DNA of 64,000 nt, taken from contig DASYQV010000311.1 of assembly GCA_036005125.1 (NCBI GenBank), positions 7,974-71,973 of the forward strand, read 5' to 3'. The stretch comes from DASYQV01 sp036005125 (GTDB taxonomy: Bacteria > Acidobacteriota > Vicinamibacteria > Vicinamibacterales > UBA2999). Each line of letters begins with the position of its first letter. Within the stretch, counting starts at the first letter, position 1. Under the pieces are notes generated by a model, which saw nothing but the letters and a program-made list of their open reading frames with translations, ran no database searches and was not told where the DNA came from. The position numbers were made by a program, and so were the translations under genes. This document shows, piece by piece, positions 41,857 through 50,269 of the stretch.

Positions 41857-44007
41857 ATGAAGAGTTCGACCTTGACCGACGGCGCGAACCCGCAGGCCCT
41901 GCCAGACGCCACAGCGCACGGGCTCGGGGAGTTGACGCGCGACGATCTGCTCAAGGCGTATCGCTTCATGCTCCTGTCGCGGAAGATCGACGACAAGGAG
42001 ATTCAGCTCAAGAACCAGAGCCAGGCGTACTTCCAGATCAGCGGGGCCGGCCATGAGGCGATTCTGGTCGCCGCCGGCATGCACCTGCGCGGCGGCCACG
42101 CGTGGTTCTATCCCTACTACCGCGATCGAGCGTTGTGTCTCACGATTGGCATGACGCCGCTTGAAATGTTGATGTCCGCCGTCGGAGCGAAGGACGACCC
42201 GAACTCCGGCGGACGCCAGATGCCGTCGCACTGGGGACACAGGCGGCTCAACATTCCTTCGCAGAGCAGCCCGACCGGCACGCAGTGCCTGCAGGCTGTC
42301 GGCTGCGCAGAGGCGACGCTCCTCTACGATCGCATCACGGCGATTCCTGATCGCGAGACGAAGTACCATCGCGACGAAATCACCTACGTTTCCATCGGTG
42401 AAGGCGGAACGAGCGAGGGCGAATTCTGGGAGTCGCTGAATACGGCCTGCAATAAGCGGCTGCCGCTTCTCTATCTGGTCGAAGACAATGGCTACGCCAT
42501 CTCTGTGCCTGTGGAGGTTCAAACGGCCGGAGGCGACATCGCCAACCTCGTGAAAAGCTTTCCCAACCTGCGGATTTTCCGTTGCGACGGCACGGACTTT
42601 CTCGCCAGCTACCAGACCATGAAAGATGCCGTTGCGCACGTCCGTGAGGGCAAGGGCCCCGCGTTCGTGCATGCAACCGTCATCCGGCCCTATTCGCACT
42701 CGCTCTCCGACGACGAGAAGCTCTATAAGACGGCGGCGGAACGCGAGGCCGAGGCACGCCGCGATCCGATCACGCGCATGCAACGGTGGCTCGTCGGCAA
42801 CGCGGTCGCCTCGGAAGCCGATCTCGCCGACATGCTCAAGTCTGTCGAGCGAGAGGTCAACGAGGCAGCCGACCAGGCGCTGGCGGCCCCCAAGCCCGCG
42901 CCCGAGACCGCCACACTCTACGTGTTCTCGCCGGATGTCAATCCCTCGTCCCGCCAGTTCGCGACCCCGGCGCAGCCCGAAGGCAAGCCGGACACCGTGG
43001 TGGCGGCGATCAACCGCACGCTGAAGGACGAGATGTCGCGTGACGCGCGAATCATCGTCTTTGGAGAAGACGTCGCGGATGCGAGCCGGGAGGACGCCTT
43101 GCCGAACGTGCCCGGCAAGGGCGGCGTGTTCAAGGTGACGCACGGCCTCCAGCGTTTATACGGCGCCGATCGGGTGTTCAACACGCCGCTCGCCGAGGCG
43201 AACATCATCGGCCGCGCCGTCGGAATGGCAACGCGGGGGCTCAAACCGGTGGTCGAGATCCAGTTCTTCGACTACATCTGGCCCGCGATGATGCAGATCC
43301 GCGACGAGATGTCGATGATGCGGTACCGCTCGTCGAACAACTGGTCGTGTCCGATGGTCGTCCGCGTTCCGATCGGCGGCTACCTGCGCGGCGGCGCGCC
43401 CTATCACAGCCAGTCCGGCGTCAGCATCTTCGCCCATTGCCCCGGTATCCGGATCGCGTTTCCGTCGAACGCCGCGGATGCGGCCGGGCTGCTGAGGACG
43501 TCGATCCGTTGCGATGATCCGGTACTGTTTCTCGAACACAAGCACCTGTACCGCCAGACGTACAACAAGGTTCCCTACCCCGGCGCCGGCTACATGATTC
43601 CGTTCGGCAACGCCGCCGTCAGACGCGACGGATCGGACATCGTGATCTTCGCGTGGGGCGCGCTGGTGCAGCGGTCGCTGCTGGCGGCCCAGCAGGCGGA
43701 GAAGGACGGGATTAGCGTGGCGGTCGTCGATCTGCGCACCATCGTGCCGTGTGACTGGGACACGATTGCCGACTTCACGCGGAAGACCAGCCGCGTCATC
43801 ATCGCCCACGAAGACCAGCTCACGTGCGGGTTCGGTGCGGAGATCGCGGCGCGGATCTCCGACGAGCTGTTCGACGCCCTCGATGCGCCGGTGAAACGGG
43901 TTGCCGCCCTCGATTGCCCCGTGGCGTATGCGCCGGTGCTCGAGGAGACGATCCTGCCCGGATCGGCCGACGTCCTGAACGCGATCCGAGACCTCGCTGC
44001 GTATTAA
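41857..44007 (+). CDS. 2-oxoacid dehydrogenase E1, alpha and beta subunits fused
   Basis: Thiamine-diphosphate decarboxylase component, most like branched-chain 2-oxoacid dehydrogenase E1. 716 residues: alpha-type half (about 1-340) with the ThDP motif GEGGTSEGEFWES...EDNGYAIS, then a short linker and a beta-type half (from about residue 375) with IIVFGEDVADA, FNTPLAEANIIGRAVG, MVVRVPIGGYLRGG, YHSQSG and the C-terminal GFGAEIAARISDELFD. Alpha and beta are usually separate genes in this family. No E2 or E3 gene is next to it. ATG at 41857; GTG at 41854 is directly before it. Confidence 0.92.
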   Translation: MKSSTLTDGANPQALPDATAHGLGELTRDDLLKAYRFMLLSRKIDDKEIQLKNQSQAYFQISGAGHEAILVAAGMHLRGGHAWFYPYYRDRALCLTIGMTPLEMLMSAVGAKDDPNSGGRQMPSHWGHRRLNIPSQSSPTGTQCLQAVGCAEATLLYDRITAIPDRETKYHRDEITYVSIGEGGTSEGEFWESLNTACNKRLPLLYLVEDNGYAISVPVEVQTAGGDIANLVKSFPNLRIFRCDGTDFLASYQTMKDAVAHVREGKGPAFVHATVIRPYSHSLSDDEKLYKTAAEREAEARRDPITRMQRWLVGNAVASEADLADMLKSVEREVNEAADQALAAPKPAPETATLYVFSPDVNPSSRQFATPAQPEGKPDTVVAAINRTLKDEMSRDARIIVFGEDVADASREDALPNVPGKGGVFKVTHGLQRLYGADRVFNTPLAEANIIGRAVGMATRGLKPVVEIQFFDYIWPAMMQIRDEMSMMRYRSSNNWSCPMVVRVPIGGYLRGGAPYHSQSGVSIFAHCPGIRIAFPSNAADAAGLLRTSIRCDDPVLFLEHKHLYRQTYNKVPYPGAGYMIPFGNAAVRRDGSDIVIFAWGALVQRSLLAAQQAEKDGISVAVVDLRTIVPCDWDTIADFTRKTSRVIIAHEDQLTCGFGAEIAARISDELFDALDAPVKRVAALDCPVAYAPVLEETILPGSADVLNAIRDLAAY

Positions 44008-44146
44008 GAGTTAGGAGTTAGGAGTCAGGAGATAGAGCGACACGTGCACTCTAACTCCTATCTCCTGACGCTGCGTATTAGAAGGAGTCGGGAGATAGAG
44101 CGGCACGGTGCACCCTGACTCCTATCTCCTGTCTCCTGACTCCTTG
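44008..44146. repeat. Two tandem GGAGTCA-type hairpins with duplicated gene end
   Basis: Hairpin 1 (44008-44068) and hairpin 2 (44080-44146) each have GAGTTAGGAG/GAGTCAGGAGATAGAG arms and CTCTAACTCCTATCTCCTG complements. The 12 bases CGCTGCGTATTA at the E1 stop are repeated at the start of the second hairpin (near 44070), so the second unit copied part of the gene end. Confidence 0.8.
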
Positions 44147-44150
44147 GAAC

Positions 44151-45185
44151 ATGACTCGCCTCCTGCTTCGCGCCGTGCTTCTCGCCCTTCTGTGGATCGC
44201 CACGGCGCCTCTCGCTACCGCTCTGCAGGTCGAGGTGCTGCATTCACTGGGCGGCATCCCGCCTCACATCGTCGGCATGTTCCATGATCCCGTTGCCTTT
44301 CAGCAGGCGGCATCGGGGCAGTACTTCGTATTCGACCGTCGGGGTCACACTGTCTACAGCATCGACCCCGCACGAGCCACCGCGTCGAAGCTGATTGAGA
44401 TCGGCCACGAGGAGGGACGCGTCATCGAGCCTGCCGCGTTCGACGTGGCCCCGAACGGTACGTTCGCGGTCGCCGATGCGCCACGGGGACGGGAGCGCGT
44501 CCAGATCTTCACGCCCGAAGGCAGACGGCTCCTTGGGTTCACACTGCCGGGGCGAGCGGAGGTGCGGGTGACGCTGAGCGGTCTCGTGCTCAGCGGCATC
44601 GCATCGTTCCAGTACAACGGGACGACACTCCTTATCAGTCACCCCGAGAGCGGCGCGCTGTTCACGGAGTACTCACCGCGCGGCTGGCCCGTGCGCAGCT
44701 TCGGGACCCTGCGCGACACCGGCTACGAGCAGGACCGCGATCTGCACCTCGCGATGAATGCAGGGCTGCCGCTCATCGACCCGACCGGCGGGTACTGGTA
44801 CGTCTTCCTTGCGGGCACCCCGGTGTTTCGCAAATATGACTCGAAGGGCGGGCTCACCTTCGAGCGATATATGCAGGGCCGCGAGCTCGACGAGTACCTG
44901 CGCACGCTGCCCACCAAGTGGCCGACGCGACGTGTGGAGGACCGCGAGGTCCCACTTGTGACGCCGACCGTCAGGACGGCGGCGGTCGATCCGAACGGCG
45001 AGCTCTGGGTATCGTTCGTCGTCCCCTACACGTACGTGTACGATGCGCAGGGCGACAAGACCAGGACGGTGCAGTTCCAGGCCGCCGGCATGATCGCCCC
45101 GACGAGCTTGTTCTTCACCAGCACGGGCCGCCTCCTCGTGACGCCGGGGTGCTATGAGTTCGATCCTGCTGAGTCCACGAGGTAG
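44151..45185 (+). CDS. Secreted beta-propeller-like protein
   Basis: 344 residues. An N-terminal signal peptide (MTRLLLRAVLLALLWIATAP, cleavage near ATA-LQ) is followed by repeats of about 45 residues ending in hydrophobic strands and containing Asp-Gly turns (YFVFDRRGHTVYSIDP, FAVADAPRGRERVQIFTPEG, WVSFVVPYTYVYDAQGDK). This is the pattern of six-bladed NHL/SMP30-type propellers. No catalytic set is evident. ATG at 44151 is 5 bases after the repeat; no Shine-Dalgarno. Confidence 0.72.
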   Translation: MTRLLLRAVLLALLWIATAPLATALQVEVLHSLGGIPPHIVGMFHDPVAFQQAASGQYFVFDRRGHTVYSIDPARATASKLIEIGHEEGRVIEPAAFDVAPNGTFAVADAPRGRERVQIFTPEGRRLLGFTLPGRAEVRVTLSGLVLSGIASFQYNGTTLLISHPESGALFTEYSPRGWPVRSFGTLRDTGYEQDRDLHLAMNAGLPLIDPTGGYWYVFLAGTPVFRKYDSKGGLTFERYMQGRELDEYLRTLPTKWPTRRVEDREVPLVTPTVRTAAVDPNGELWVSFVVPYTYVYDAQGDKTRTVQFQAAGMIAPTSLFFTSTGRLLVTPGCYEFDPAESTR

Positions 45186-45244
45186 CGCAGCGCATTGCGC
45201 GCCCGCGAAGCCTGAAGTCTGAAGGCCGGAGCCCGCATCGAAGG

Positions 45245-46159
45245 ATGCTCACCGCCTCACATCTGACGCGCCGCTTTGACGGACGCGTTGCGGTCGAGGA
45301 CGTCACGTTCCAGGTCGCACCCGGCGAGATCTTTGCGCTGCTCGGCCCGAACGGCGCCGGCAAGACGACGACGCTGCGGATGCTGGCGGGACTGATCGAG
45401 CCCTCATCCGGAACCGTGCTCGTGGGCGGCGAGCCGATGACGCGCCGGTCCGCGTCACGCCTGCGCGGTCTCCTGGGTCTTCTCACGGAAGCGCCCGGTC
45501 TGTGGGACCGCTTGACCGTCCGCCAGAACCTCTCGGTGTACGCGCGGCTTCATGGGCTCGCCGCACCCGAGCGCGCCGTGGACGAGGCGCTTGCCACATT
45601 CGACCTGAGCGAGCGAGGCGACGAAGCCACCGCGCAATTGTCGAAGGGCCTCAAGCAGCGCGTCGCGCTCGCGCGGACGCTGCTGCACCATCCGTCGATT
45701 GTTCTCCTCGACGAGCCTACGTCCGGCCTGGATCCGGAGAGCGCGCGAGACGTCCGCGGGCTGATTCTGCGACTCCGCGGCGAGCGCCGGGCAATCCTGC
45801 TCTCGACGCACAACCTGGACGAGGTGGAACGGGTGGCCGACCGCGTCGCCGTGCTGCGAAGCCGGCTCGTCGCGGTCGATACGCCCGACGCGCTCCGGGC
45901 ACGGGTGTTCGGCGCGCGGCTGCAGGTGGTGCTCGGGATGCCGGCGGCGCCGTTTGTGCCGGTCCTGACCGGCGCCGGCGCCACCGACGTGCGCGCCGAC
46001 GGGACGACGCTCTCGATCGGGGTCGTCGATGCGGCGGCGGAGGCTCCGGCGCTTGTGCGCCGGCTGGTCGAGGCGGGCGCCGCCATTCAGACGGTCTCGC
46101 CCGAGGATCCACCTCTCGAAGAGGTGTACTTGAAGCTGCTGTCGGAGCCTCCGTCGTGA
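45245..46159 (+). CDS. ABC transporter ATP-binding protein (ABC-2 exporter type)
   Basis: 304 residues. Walker A GPNGAGKTTTLRML near residue 36, signature LSKGLKQRVALAR (Lys in place of the usual Gly, common in Nod/Nat-type exporters), Walker B IVLLDEPTSGLD and switch LLSTHNLDEVE. A C-terminal domain of about 85 residues follows, as in Nod- and Nat-type ATPases. The stop overlaps the permease start (GTGA), so the two form one transporter, probably for a drug, sodium-linked or lipid-type substrate. Confidence 0.95.
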   Translation: MLTASHLTRRFDGRVAVEDVTFQVAPGEIFALLGPNGAGKTTTLRMLAGLIEPSSGTVLVGGEPMTRRSASRLRGLLGLLTEAPGLWDRLTVRQNLSVYARLHGLAAPERAVDEALATFDLSERGDEATAQLSKGLKQRVALARTLLHHPSIVLLDEPTSGLDPESARDVRGLILRLRGERRAILLSTHNLDEVERVADRVAVLRSRLVAVDTPDALRARVFGARLQVVLGMPAAPFVPVLTGAGATDVRADGTTLSIGVVDAAAEAPALVRRLVEAGAAIQTVSPEDPPLEEVYLKLLSEPPS

Positions 46160-46959
46160 CCCGCCTGGCAGCGCTCCTTCGCAAGGAGCTGACCGAACTG
46201 CGGAAGAACCCCTCGGTGTTCCTTCCCGCAATTCTCACGGGACTGTTGTCGATTCTTCTGCCGTTCTTCGTCGCGGTGATCGTGCCGGCGGTCACGGGTG
46301 AGCGGCTGGCAGATTCGAGCGACTTCAAGGTCGCCCTCGAGATGTACCGCAGTGAACCGGGCACGCGGACGCTCGATCCGGAGGCAGCGATTCAGGCGTG
46401 GATCTTCCAGCAGTTCCTGATTCTGCTCGTGCTGGCGCCGGTGGCCGGCTCGATGTCGGTGGCGGCCTACAGCGTGATCGGGGAGAAGCAGGCCCGGACG
46501 CTGGAGCCGCTGCTCGCGACACCGATCACCACGTTCGAGCTGCTGGCGGCCAAGGTGCTCGGTTCGCTGCTGCCGGCGCTGGCGCTGACGATTGCAAGCT
46601 TCGTCGTGAGCCTGCTTGGCACGGCAGTGTTCGCGCGGCCCGGCGTTTTCGCGATTCTCTTCGCGTCGCGATCGCTGCTGATCGTGTTCCTGCTCGGACC
46701 GCTGGCGGCGCTGGCCGCGCTGCAGCTGGCCGTGTGCAGCTCGTCGCGCGTCAACGACGCCCGAAGCGCGCAGCAGCTCGCCGCGCTGATCGTCCTCCCC
46801 GTCGGTGGTCTGCTGATCGCGCAGGTGACCGGGAGCGTGGTGCTCACCGGCCCCGTCATCCTGCTCATCGCCCTCGGGTTGGTGGCGCTGAACGTCGTGC
46901 TGATGCTGGTCGGTATCGCGCTCTTCGATCGCGAGTCGATCTTGACGAGATGGAAGTAG
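46156..46959 (+). CDS. ABC-2 type transporter permease
   Basis: 267 residues with six membrane helices. The diagnostic cytoplasmic loop SVIGEKQARTLEPLLATPIT (coupling to the ATPase) follows helix 2, and a large periplasmic loop of about 45 residues lies between helices 1 and 2, as in NatB-like permeases. The start is GTG at 46156, overlapping the ATPase stop. The stop is followed immediately by a CTCGGG-type hairpin. Confidence 0.9.
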   Translation: MTRLAALLRKELTELRKNPSVFLPAILTGLLSILLPFFVAVIVPAVTGERLADSSDFKVALEMYRSEPGTRTLDPEAAIQAWIFQQFLILLVLAPVAGSMSVAAYSVIGEKQARTLEPLLATPITTFELLAAKVLGSLLPALALTIASFVVSLLGTAVFARPGVFAILFASRSLLIVFLLGPLAALAALQLAVCSSSRVNDARSAQQLAALIVLPVGGLLIAQVTGSVVLTGPVILLIALGLVALNVVLMLVGIALFDRESILTRWK

Positions 46960-47062
46960 GCTCGGGACTCGGGGCTCGGGATCCGAATCTCGAACACCAT
47001 CGCCAACTTCCGCATGTACCCGTGAATCAGCCCCCGAGCCCGAGCCCCGAGTCGCCGAGCCC
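46960..47062. repeat. GGCTCGGG tandem-unit inverted repeat
   Basis: GGCTCGGGACTCGGGGCTCGGG directly after the permease stop pairs with CCCCCGAGCCCGAGCCCCGAG about 45 bases on. Another hairpin of short tandem modules, here GC-rich. Confidence 0.75.
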
Positions 47063-47083
47063 GCCGCATTTCGAACATTGCTC

Positions 47084-47113
47084 TTGCGCCGACACCCGAT
47101 CAGGCCCTAGACT
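47084..47113 (+). promoter_or_regulatory. Probable promoter of the fad operon
   Basis: TTGCGC (47084-47089) with 18 bases to TAGACT (47108-47113). The -10 box overlaps the left half of the FadR palindrome, so bound repressor would block polymerase. Confidence 0.5.
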
Positions 47114-47133
47114 GAATGAACATTCATTCAGTC
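47110..47133. promoter_or_regulatory. FadR-type operator palindrome
   Basis: Perfect 11-bp half sites GACTGAATGAA and TTCATTCAGTC around CA. The core TGAATGA-N4-TCATTCA matches what I recall of the Bacillus subtilis FadR consensus. It lies 12 bases before the start of the TetR-family gene and over the -10 box, implying autorepression relieved by long-chain acyl-CoA. Confidence 0.85.
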
Positions 47134-47144
47134 ACGAGGTCCCC

Positions 47145-47789
47145 ATGCCCCCTGCCGCCGCACGCCGGGCTCGCGTCCCCGATGCGAGCGCCGATAAGCG
47201 TGCCGCCATCCTGAAAGCCGCGACCCGGACGTTTGCCCGCCGCGGCTACTTCCAGTCGCAGGTCGCCGACATCGCCCGCGCCGCGGGCATTGCCGCCGGC
47301 ACCGTCTATCTCTACTTCCGCAGCAAGGACGACCTCCTGGTTTCCATCTTCGAACGCACGATGAAGGAGGCGATGGAGGAGGGCAAGGCCGCGATCGCCG
47401 GGGTGCAGGACGCCCGCGAGCGGCTCCGGCGCATCGCGCGCCTGCATCTCGAGCGCATGGGACGCGATCGCGATCTCGCGGTCGTCTTCCAGGTGGAGCT
47501 CCGGCAGTCCACGAAATTCATGGAACGGTTCTCCTCCACCTACCTCCGAAGCTATCTCGGCATCATCCGTGACACGATTGCCGACGGCCAGGCCACCGGC
47601 GCTCTGCGCAGCGACCTCAATCCCACGCTCGCTGCCAAGGCGCTGTTTGGCGCGCTCGACGAGATGGCCACCAACTGGATTCTGAGTCGCCGCCGGTACT
47701 CGCTTGCCGAGCAGGCGGACGAGGTAATCGACCTTTTTCTCAACGGCCTGGCCGAGCTGAAGCTCGGCGCGACGAAAGCACGCGTATGA
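47145..47789 (+). CDS. fadR: TetR-family fatty-acid degradation regulator (FadR-like)
   Basis: 214 residues. The N-terminal TetR helix-turn-helix is clear: ILKAATRTFARRGYFQSQVADIARAAGIAAGTVYLYFRSKDDLL, with the GTVYLYF recognition helix. The C-terminal ligand-binding region resembles Bacillus-type FadR, in which long-chain acyl-CoA releases the repressor from DNA. The gene sits behind a perfect FadR-like operator and its stop overlaps the fadN start (ATGA), so it is the first gene of the beta-oxidation operon it presumably controls. The start is ATG at 47145, 4 bases after CGAGG. Confidence 0.88.
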   Translation: MPPAAARRARVPDASADKRAAILKAATRTFARRGYFQSQVADIARAAGIAAGTVYLYFRSKDDLLVSIFERTMKEAMEEGKAAIAGVQDARERLRRIARLHLERMGRDRDLAVVFQVELRQSTKFMERFSSTYLRSYLGIIRDTIADGQATGALRSDLNPTLAAKALFGALDEMATNWILSRRRYSLAEQADEVIDLFLNGLAELKLGATKARV

Positions 47790-50089
47790 CCGCAATTCGA
47801 TCTGTGGCCGTGCTTGGCGCGGGGACGATGGGTGCGCAGATTGCCGCGCACTTCGCCAATGCCGGCGTCCCCTCGTTGCTCCTGGACGTGAGCGCCGACG
47901 TGGCGAAGCAGGGGCTCGATCGCGCCCGCAAGCTCAAACCCGATCCGTTCTTCACGCCCGATGCGTGGAAGCTCATCACGACCGGCAGCTTCGACGAGCT
48001 GCCGCGCATCAAGGACGTCGACTGGATAACAGAGGCCGTCGTCGAGCAGCTCGAGATCAAGCGCGCGCTACTCGAGAAAGTCGACCAGCACCGCCGTCCC
48101 GGTTCGATTGTCAGCTCGAACACATCCGGCATTTCGATCGCCGCGCTTGCCGAGGGTCGCTCCGACGATTTCAGGACGCACTGGCTGGGGACGCACTTCT
48201 TCAACCCGCCGCGGTACCTGCGCCTCCTTGAGGTCATCCCGACCGCCGAGACCGCTCAGGACGTGCTGGATCGGGTCGTGCAGTTTGCCGATCACCATCT
48301 GGGCAAAGGGGTCGTGATCGCGAAGGACTCGCCAAACTTCATCGGCAACCACGTCGCACTGTACGGGCTCATGCGCGTGCTGGCCACGGTCGCCTCCGGC
48401 GAATACACGATCGAGGAAGTGGATGCCATCACCGGCCCGGCCCTCGGCAGGCCGAACAGCGCGACGTTCAGGACGATGGACCTCGCCGGTATCGACGTCC
48501 TCGCTCAGGTCGTCAACAACCTCCACGAAAGGCTGCCTGACGCGCGCGACCGAGAGATGTTCGTGCTCCCCGAGTTCGTGCGGAAGATGATCGAACGCGG
48601 CATGGTTGGCGAAAAGGCCGGCAAGGGCTTCTACAAGCGCGTGAAGCAGCCGAGCGGCGAGTCGGAGATCCTGACGCTGGATCCGGCGACGCTCGAGTAC
48701 CGGCCGAGGCAGTCCGCGCGCCTCGGGTCGCTCGAGGCAGCACGATCGATCGAGGATGGTGGGGAACGGGTAAAAGCGTTGTTTCATGGCAAGGATCGCG
48801 TAGGGGCGTTCCTCCGCCGGACGCTCGCGCCAACGCTCGTCTACACCGCGCGCGTCACGCCGTGCATAGCAGACTCGCCCGACGACGTGGACCGCGTCAT
48901 GCGATGGGGGTTCGGCTGGGATCTGGGGCCTTTCGAGCTCGCCGACGCCATCGGCATACGCGAAGTGCTCGATGCTGCGCGGGAAGCAGATCCTGCAGTG
49001 CTCCGCGACGGCGTGCCGCCGCTCTTCGAATCCGCTTTGAGCCGCAACCGGCTTCGAGAGGGCGAGGTGCCGCCTGCCGCGCCCGATCTGCAGATCCTCC
49101 GCTCGGCGAAGGAACGACGCCGCGTGGTGAAGAAGAATGCCGGGGCAAGCCTCGTCGATCTCGGTGACGGCGTGCTCTGTGTCGAGTTCCACTCGAAGAT
49201 GAACGCCATCGGCGGCGACACGGTGCAGATGCTCCAGATGGGCGTGCGCGAGGCGTCACAGCATTTCGCCGCGCTCGTCGTCGGCAACGATGCGACAAAT
49301 TTCTCTGCCGGCGCGAACCTGATGCTGGTGCTGCTCGAGGCGCAGGAGGAGAACTGGGACGAGATCGACGTCATGGTACGCGCGTTCCAGCAATCGACAA
49401 TGGCGCTTCGTTACTCTGACGTGCCGGTCGTGGTGGCGCCCGGGGGCCTGACGCTCGGGGGCGGATGCGAGATTGCGATGCACGGCGATCGTGTGCAGGC
49501 GGCTGCCGAAACCTACATGGGCCTGGTCGAGGTCGGCGTCGGATTGATTCCGGCTGGCGGCGGAACCAAGGAGATGACTGCGCGCGCCGCCGAGCAGATG
49601 CCGCCGGGCACGACCGATTATCTGCCGCCCATCCAACGGGCGTTCGAAACGATTGCGTTTGCCAAAGTCTCGGCGAGCGGCCCGGACGCGGAGCGCATCG
49701 GCTATCTCTCGCCGACAGACGCGTTCACGATGACCCGGGAACGGCTGATCGCCGACGCGAAGCGCCACGCACTCGAGCGCGTCCGCGACGGGTATCAGCG
49801 GCCGGTGCCGCGGACGGCGATTCCTGTTGGCGGCGACGCGGTCCTCGCACCGCTCAAGCTGGGAGTCCATCTTGCCTGGAGGGCCGGGCGCATCAGCGAC
49901 CATGACGCGTTGATCGGACGGAAACTGGCCACGATTATGGCTGGCGGCAATCTGCCGCATCCGACGACGGTGTCGGAGCAGGCGCTGCTGGATCTGGAGC
50001 GGGAAGCCTTCCTCAGTCTGCTCGGCGAGCGGAAGACGCAGGAACGGATTCAGCACACGTTGAAGACGGGCAAGCCGTTGCGGAACTAA
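47786..50089 (+). CDS. fadN: 3-hydroxyacyl-CoA dehydrogenase / enoyl-CoA hydratase FadN
   Basis: Bifunctional beta-oxidation enzyme. 767 residues. Domain order is dehydrogenase first (NAD loop VAVLGAGTMGAQIAAHFA, then SSNTSGISI, HFFNPPRYLRLLEVI, RPNSATFRTMDLAGIDVL) and enoyl-CoA hydratase second (NDATNFSAGANL oxyanion part, GLVEVGVGLIPAGGGTKEM with the catalytic Glu). That is the FadN order, opposite to Escherichia coli FadB. It overlaps fadR by 4 bases. The TAA stop lies in the arm of a Q-element hairpin, which splits the operon before the next gene. Confidence 0.95.
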   Translation: MTAIRSVAVLGAGTMGAQIAAHFANAGVPSLLLDVSADVAKQGLDRARKLKPDPFFTPDAWKLITTGSFDELPRIKDVDWITEAVVEQLEIKRALLEKVDQHRRPGSIVSSNTSGISIAALAEGRSDDFRTHWLGTHFFNPPRYLRLLEVIPTAETAQDVLDRVVQFADHHLGKGVVIAKDSPNFIGNHVALYGLMRVLATVASGEYTIEEVDAITGPALGRPNSATFRTMDLAGIDVLAQVVNNLHERLPDARDREMFVLPEFVRKMIERGMVGEKAGKGFYKRVKQPSGESEILTLDPATLEYRPRQSARLGSLEAARSIEDGGERVKALFHGKDRVGAFLRRTLAPTLVYTARVTPCIADSPDDVDRVMRWGFGWDLGPFELADAIGIREVLDAAREADPAVLRDGVPPLFESALSRNRLREGEVPPAAPDLQILRSAKERRRVVKKNAGASLVDLGDGVLCVEFHSKMNAIGGDTVQMLQMGVREASQHFAALVVGNDATNFSAGANLMLVLLEAQEENWDEIDVMVRAFQQSTMALRYSDVPVVVAPGGLTLGGGCEIAMHGDRVQAAAETYMGLVEVGVGLIPAGGGTKEMTARAAEQMPPGTTDYLPPIQRAFETIAFAKVSASGPDAERIGYLSPTDAFTMTRERLIADAKRHALERVRDGYQRPVPRTAIPVGGDAVLAPLKLGVHLAWRAGRISDHDALIGRKLATIMAGGNLPHPTTVSEQALLDLEREAFLSLLGERKTQERIQHTLKTGKPLRN

Positions 50090-50259
50090 TCAAGGACTCT
50101 GCCCTTGATACCCGGCAGAGCCCTTGATTAGTTCGCGCAGTATCTTTTTTGGCGCGCTTTATCTACCGGAACGGCTTAAGGCCGTTCCTTCGAGCGCGCC
50201 GAGCCCGTTATGCGGTCGCACAACGGGTACAAGATTCACGTTGGGGCCGCATAACGGGC
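50083..50259. repeat. Inverted Q element with a nested GGAACGGC palindrome
   Basis: Order is reversed: hairpin 3 (50083-50134, arms GAACTAATCAAGG/CCTTGATTAGTTC, containing the fadN stop), TATCTTTTTT, hairpin 2 arms GGCGCGCT (50151-50158) and AGCGCGCC (50193-50200), then hairpin 1 GCCCGTTATGCGG/CCGCATAACGGGC (50203-50259). The 3-base loop of hairpin 2 is replaced by 34 bases (50159-50192) that match the 37521 repeat unit. Confidence 0.85.
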
Positions 50260-50269
50260 TAAATGCGAT

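Noticed and set aside
47786..50089. Escherichia coli-type FadB
   Set aside because: Domain order is dehydrogenase then hydratase, the reverse of FadB, so FadN is the better name.
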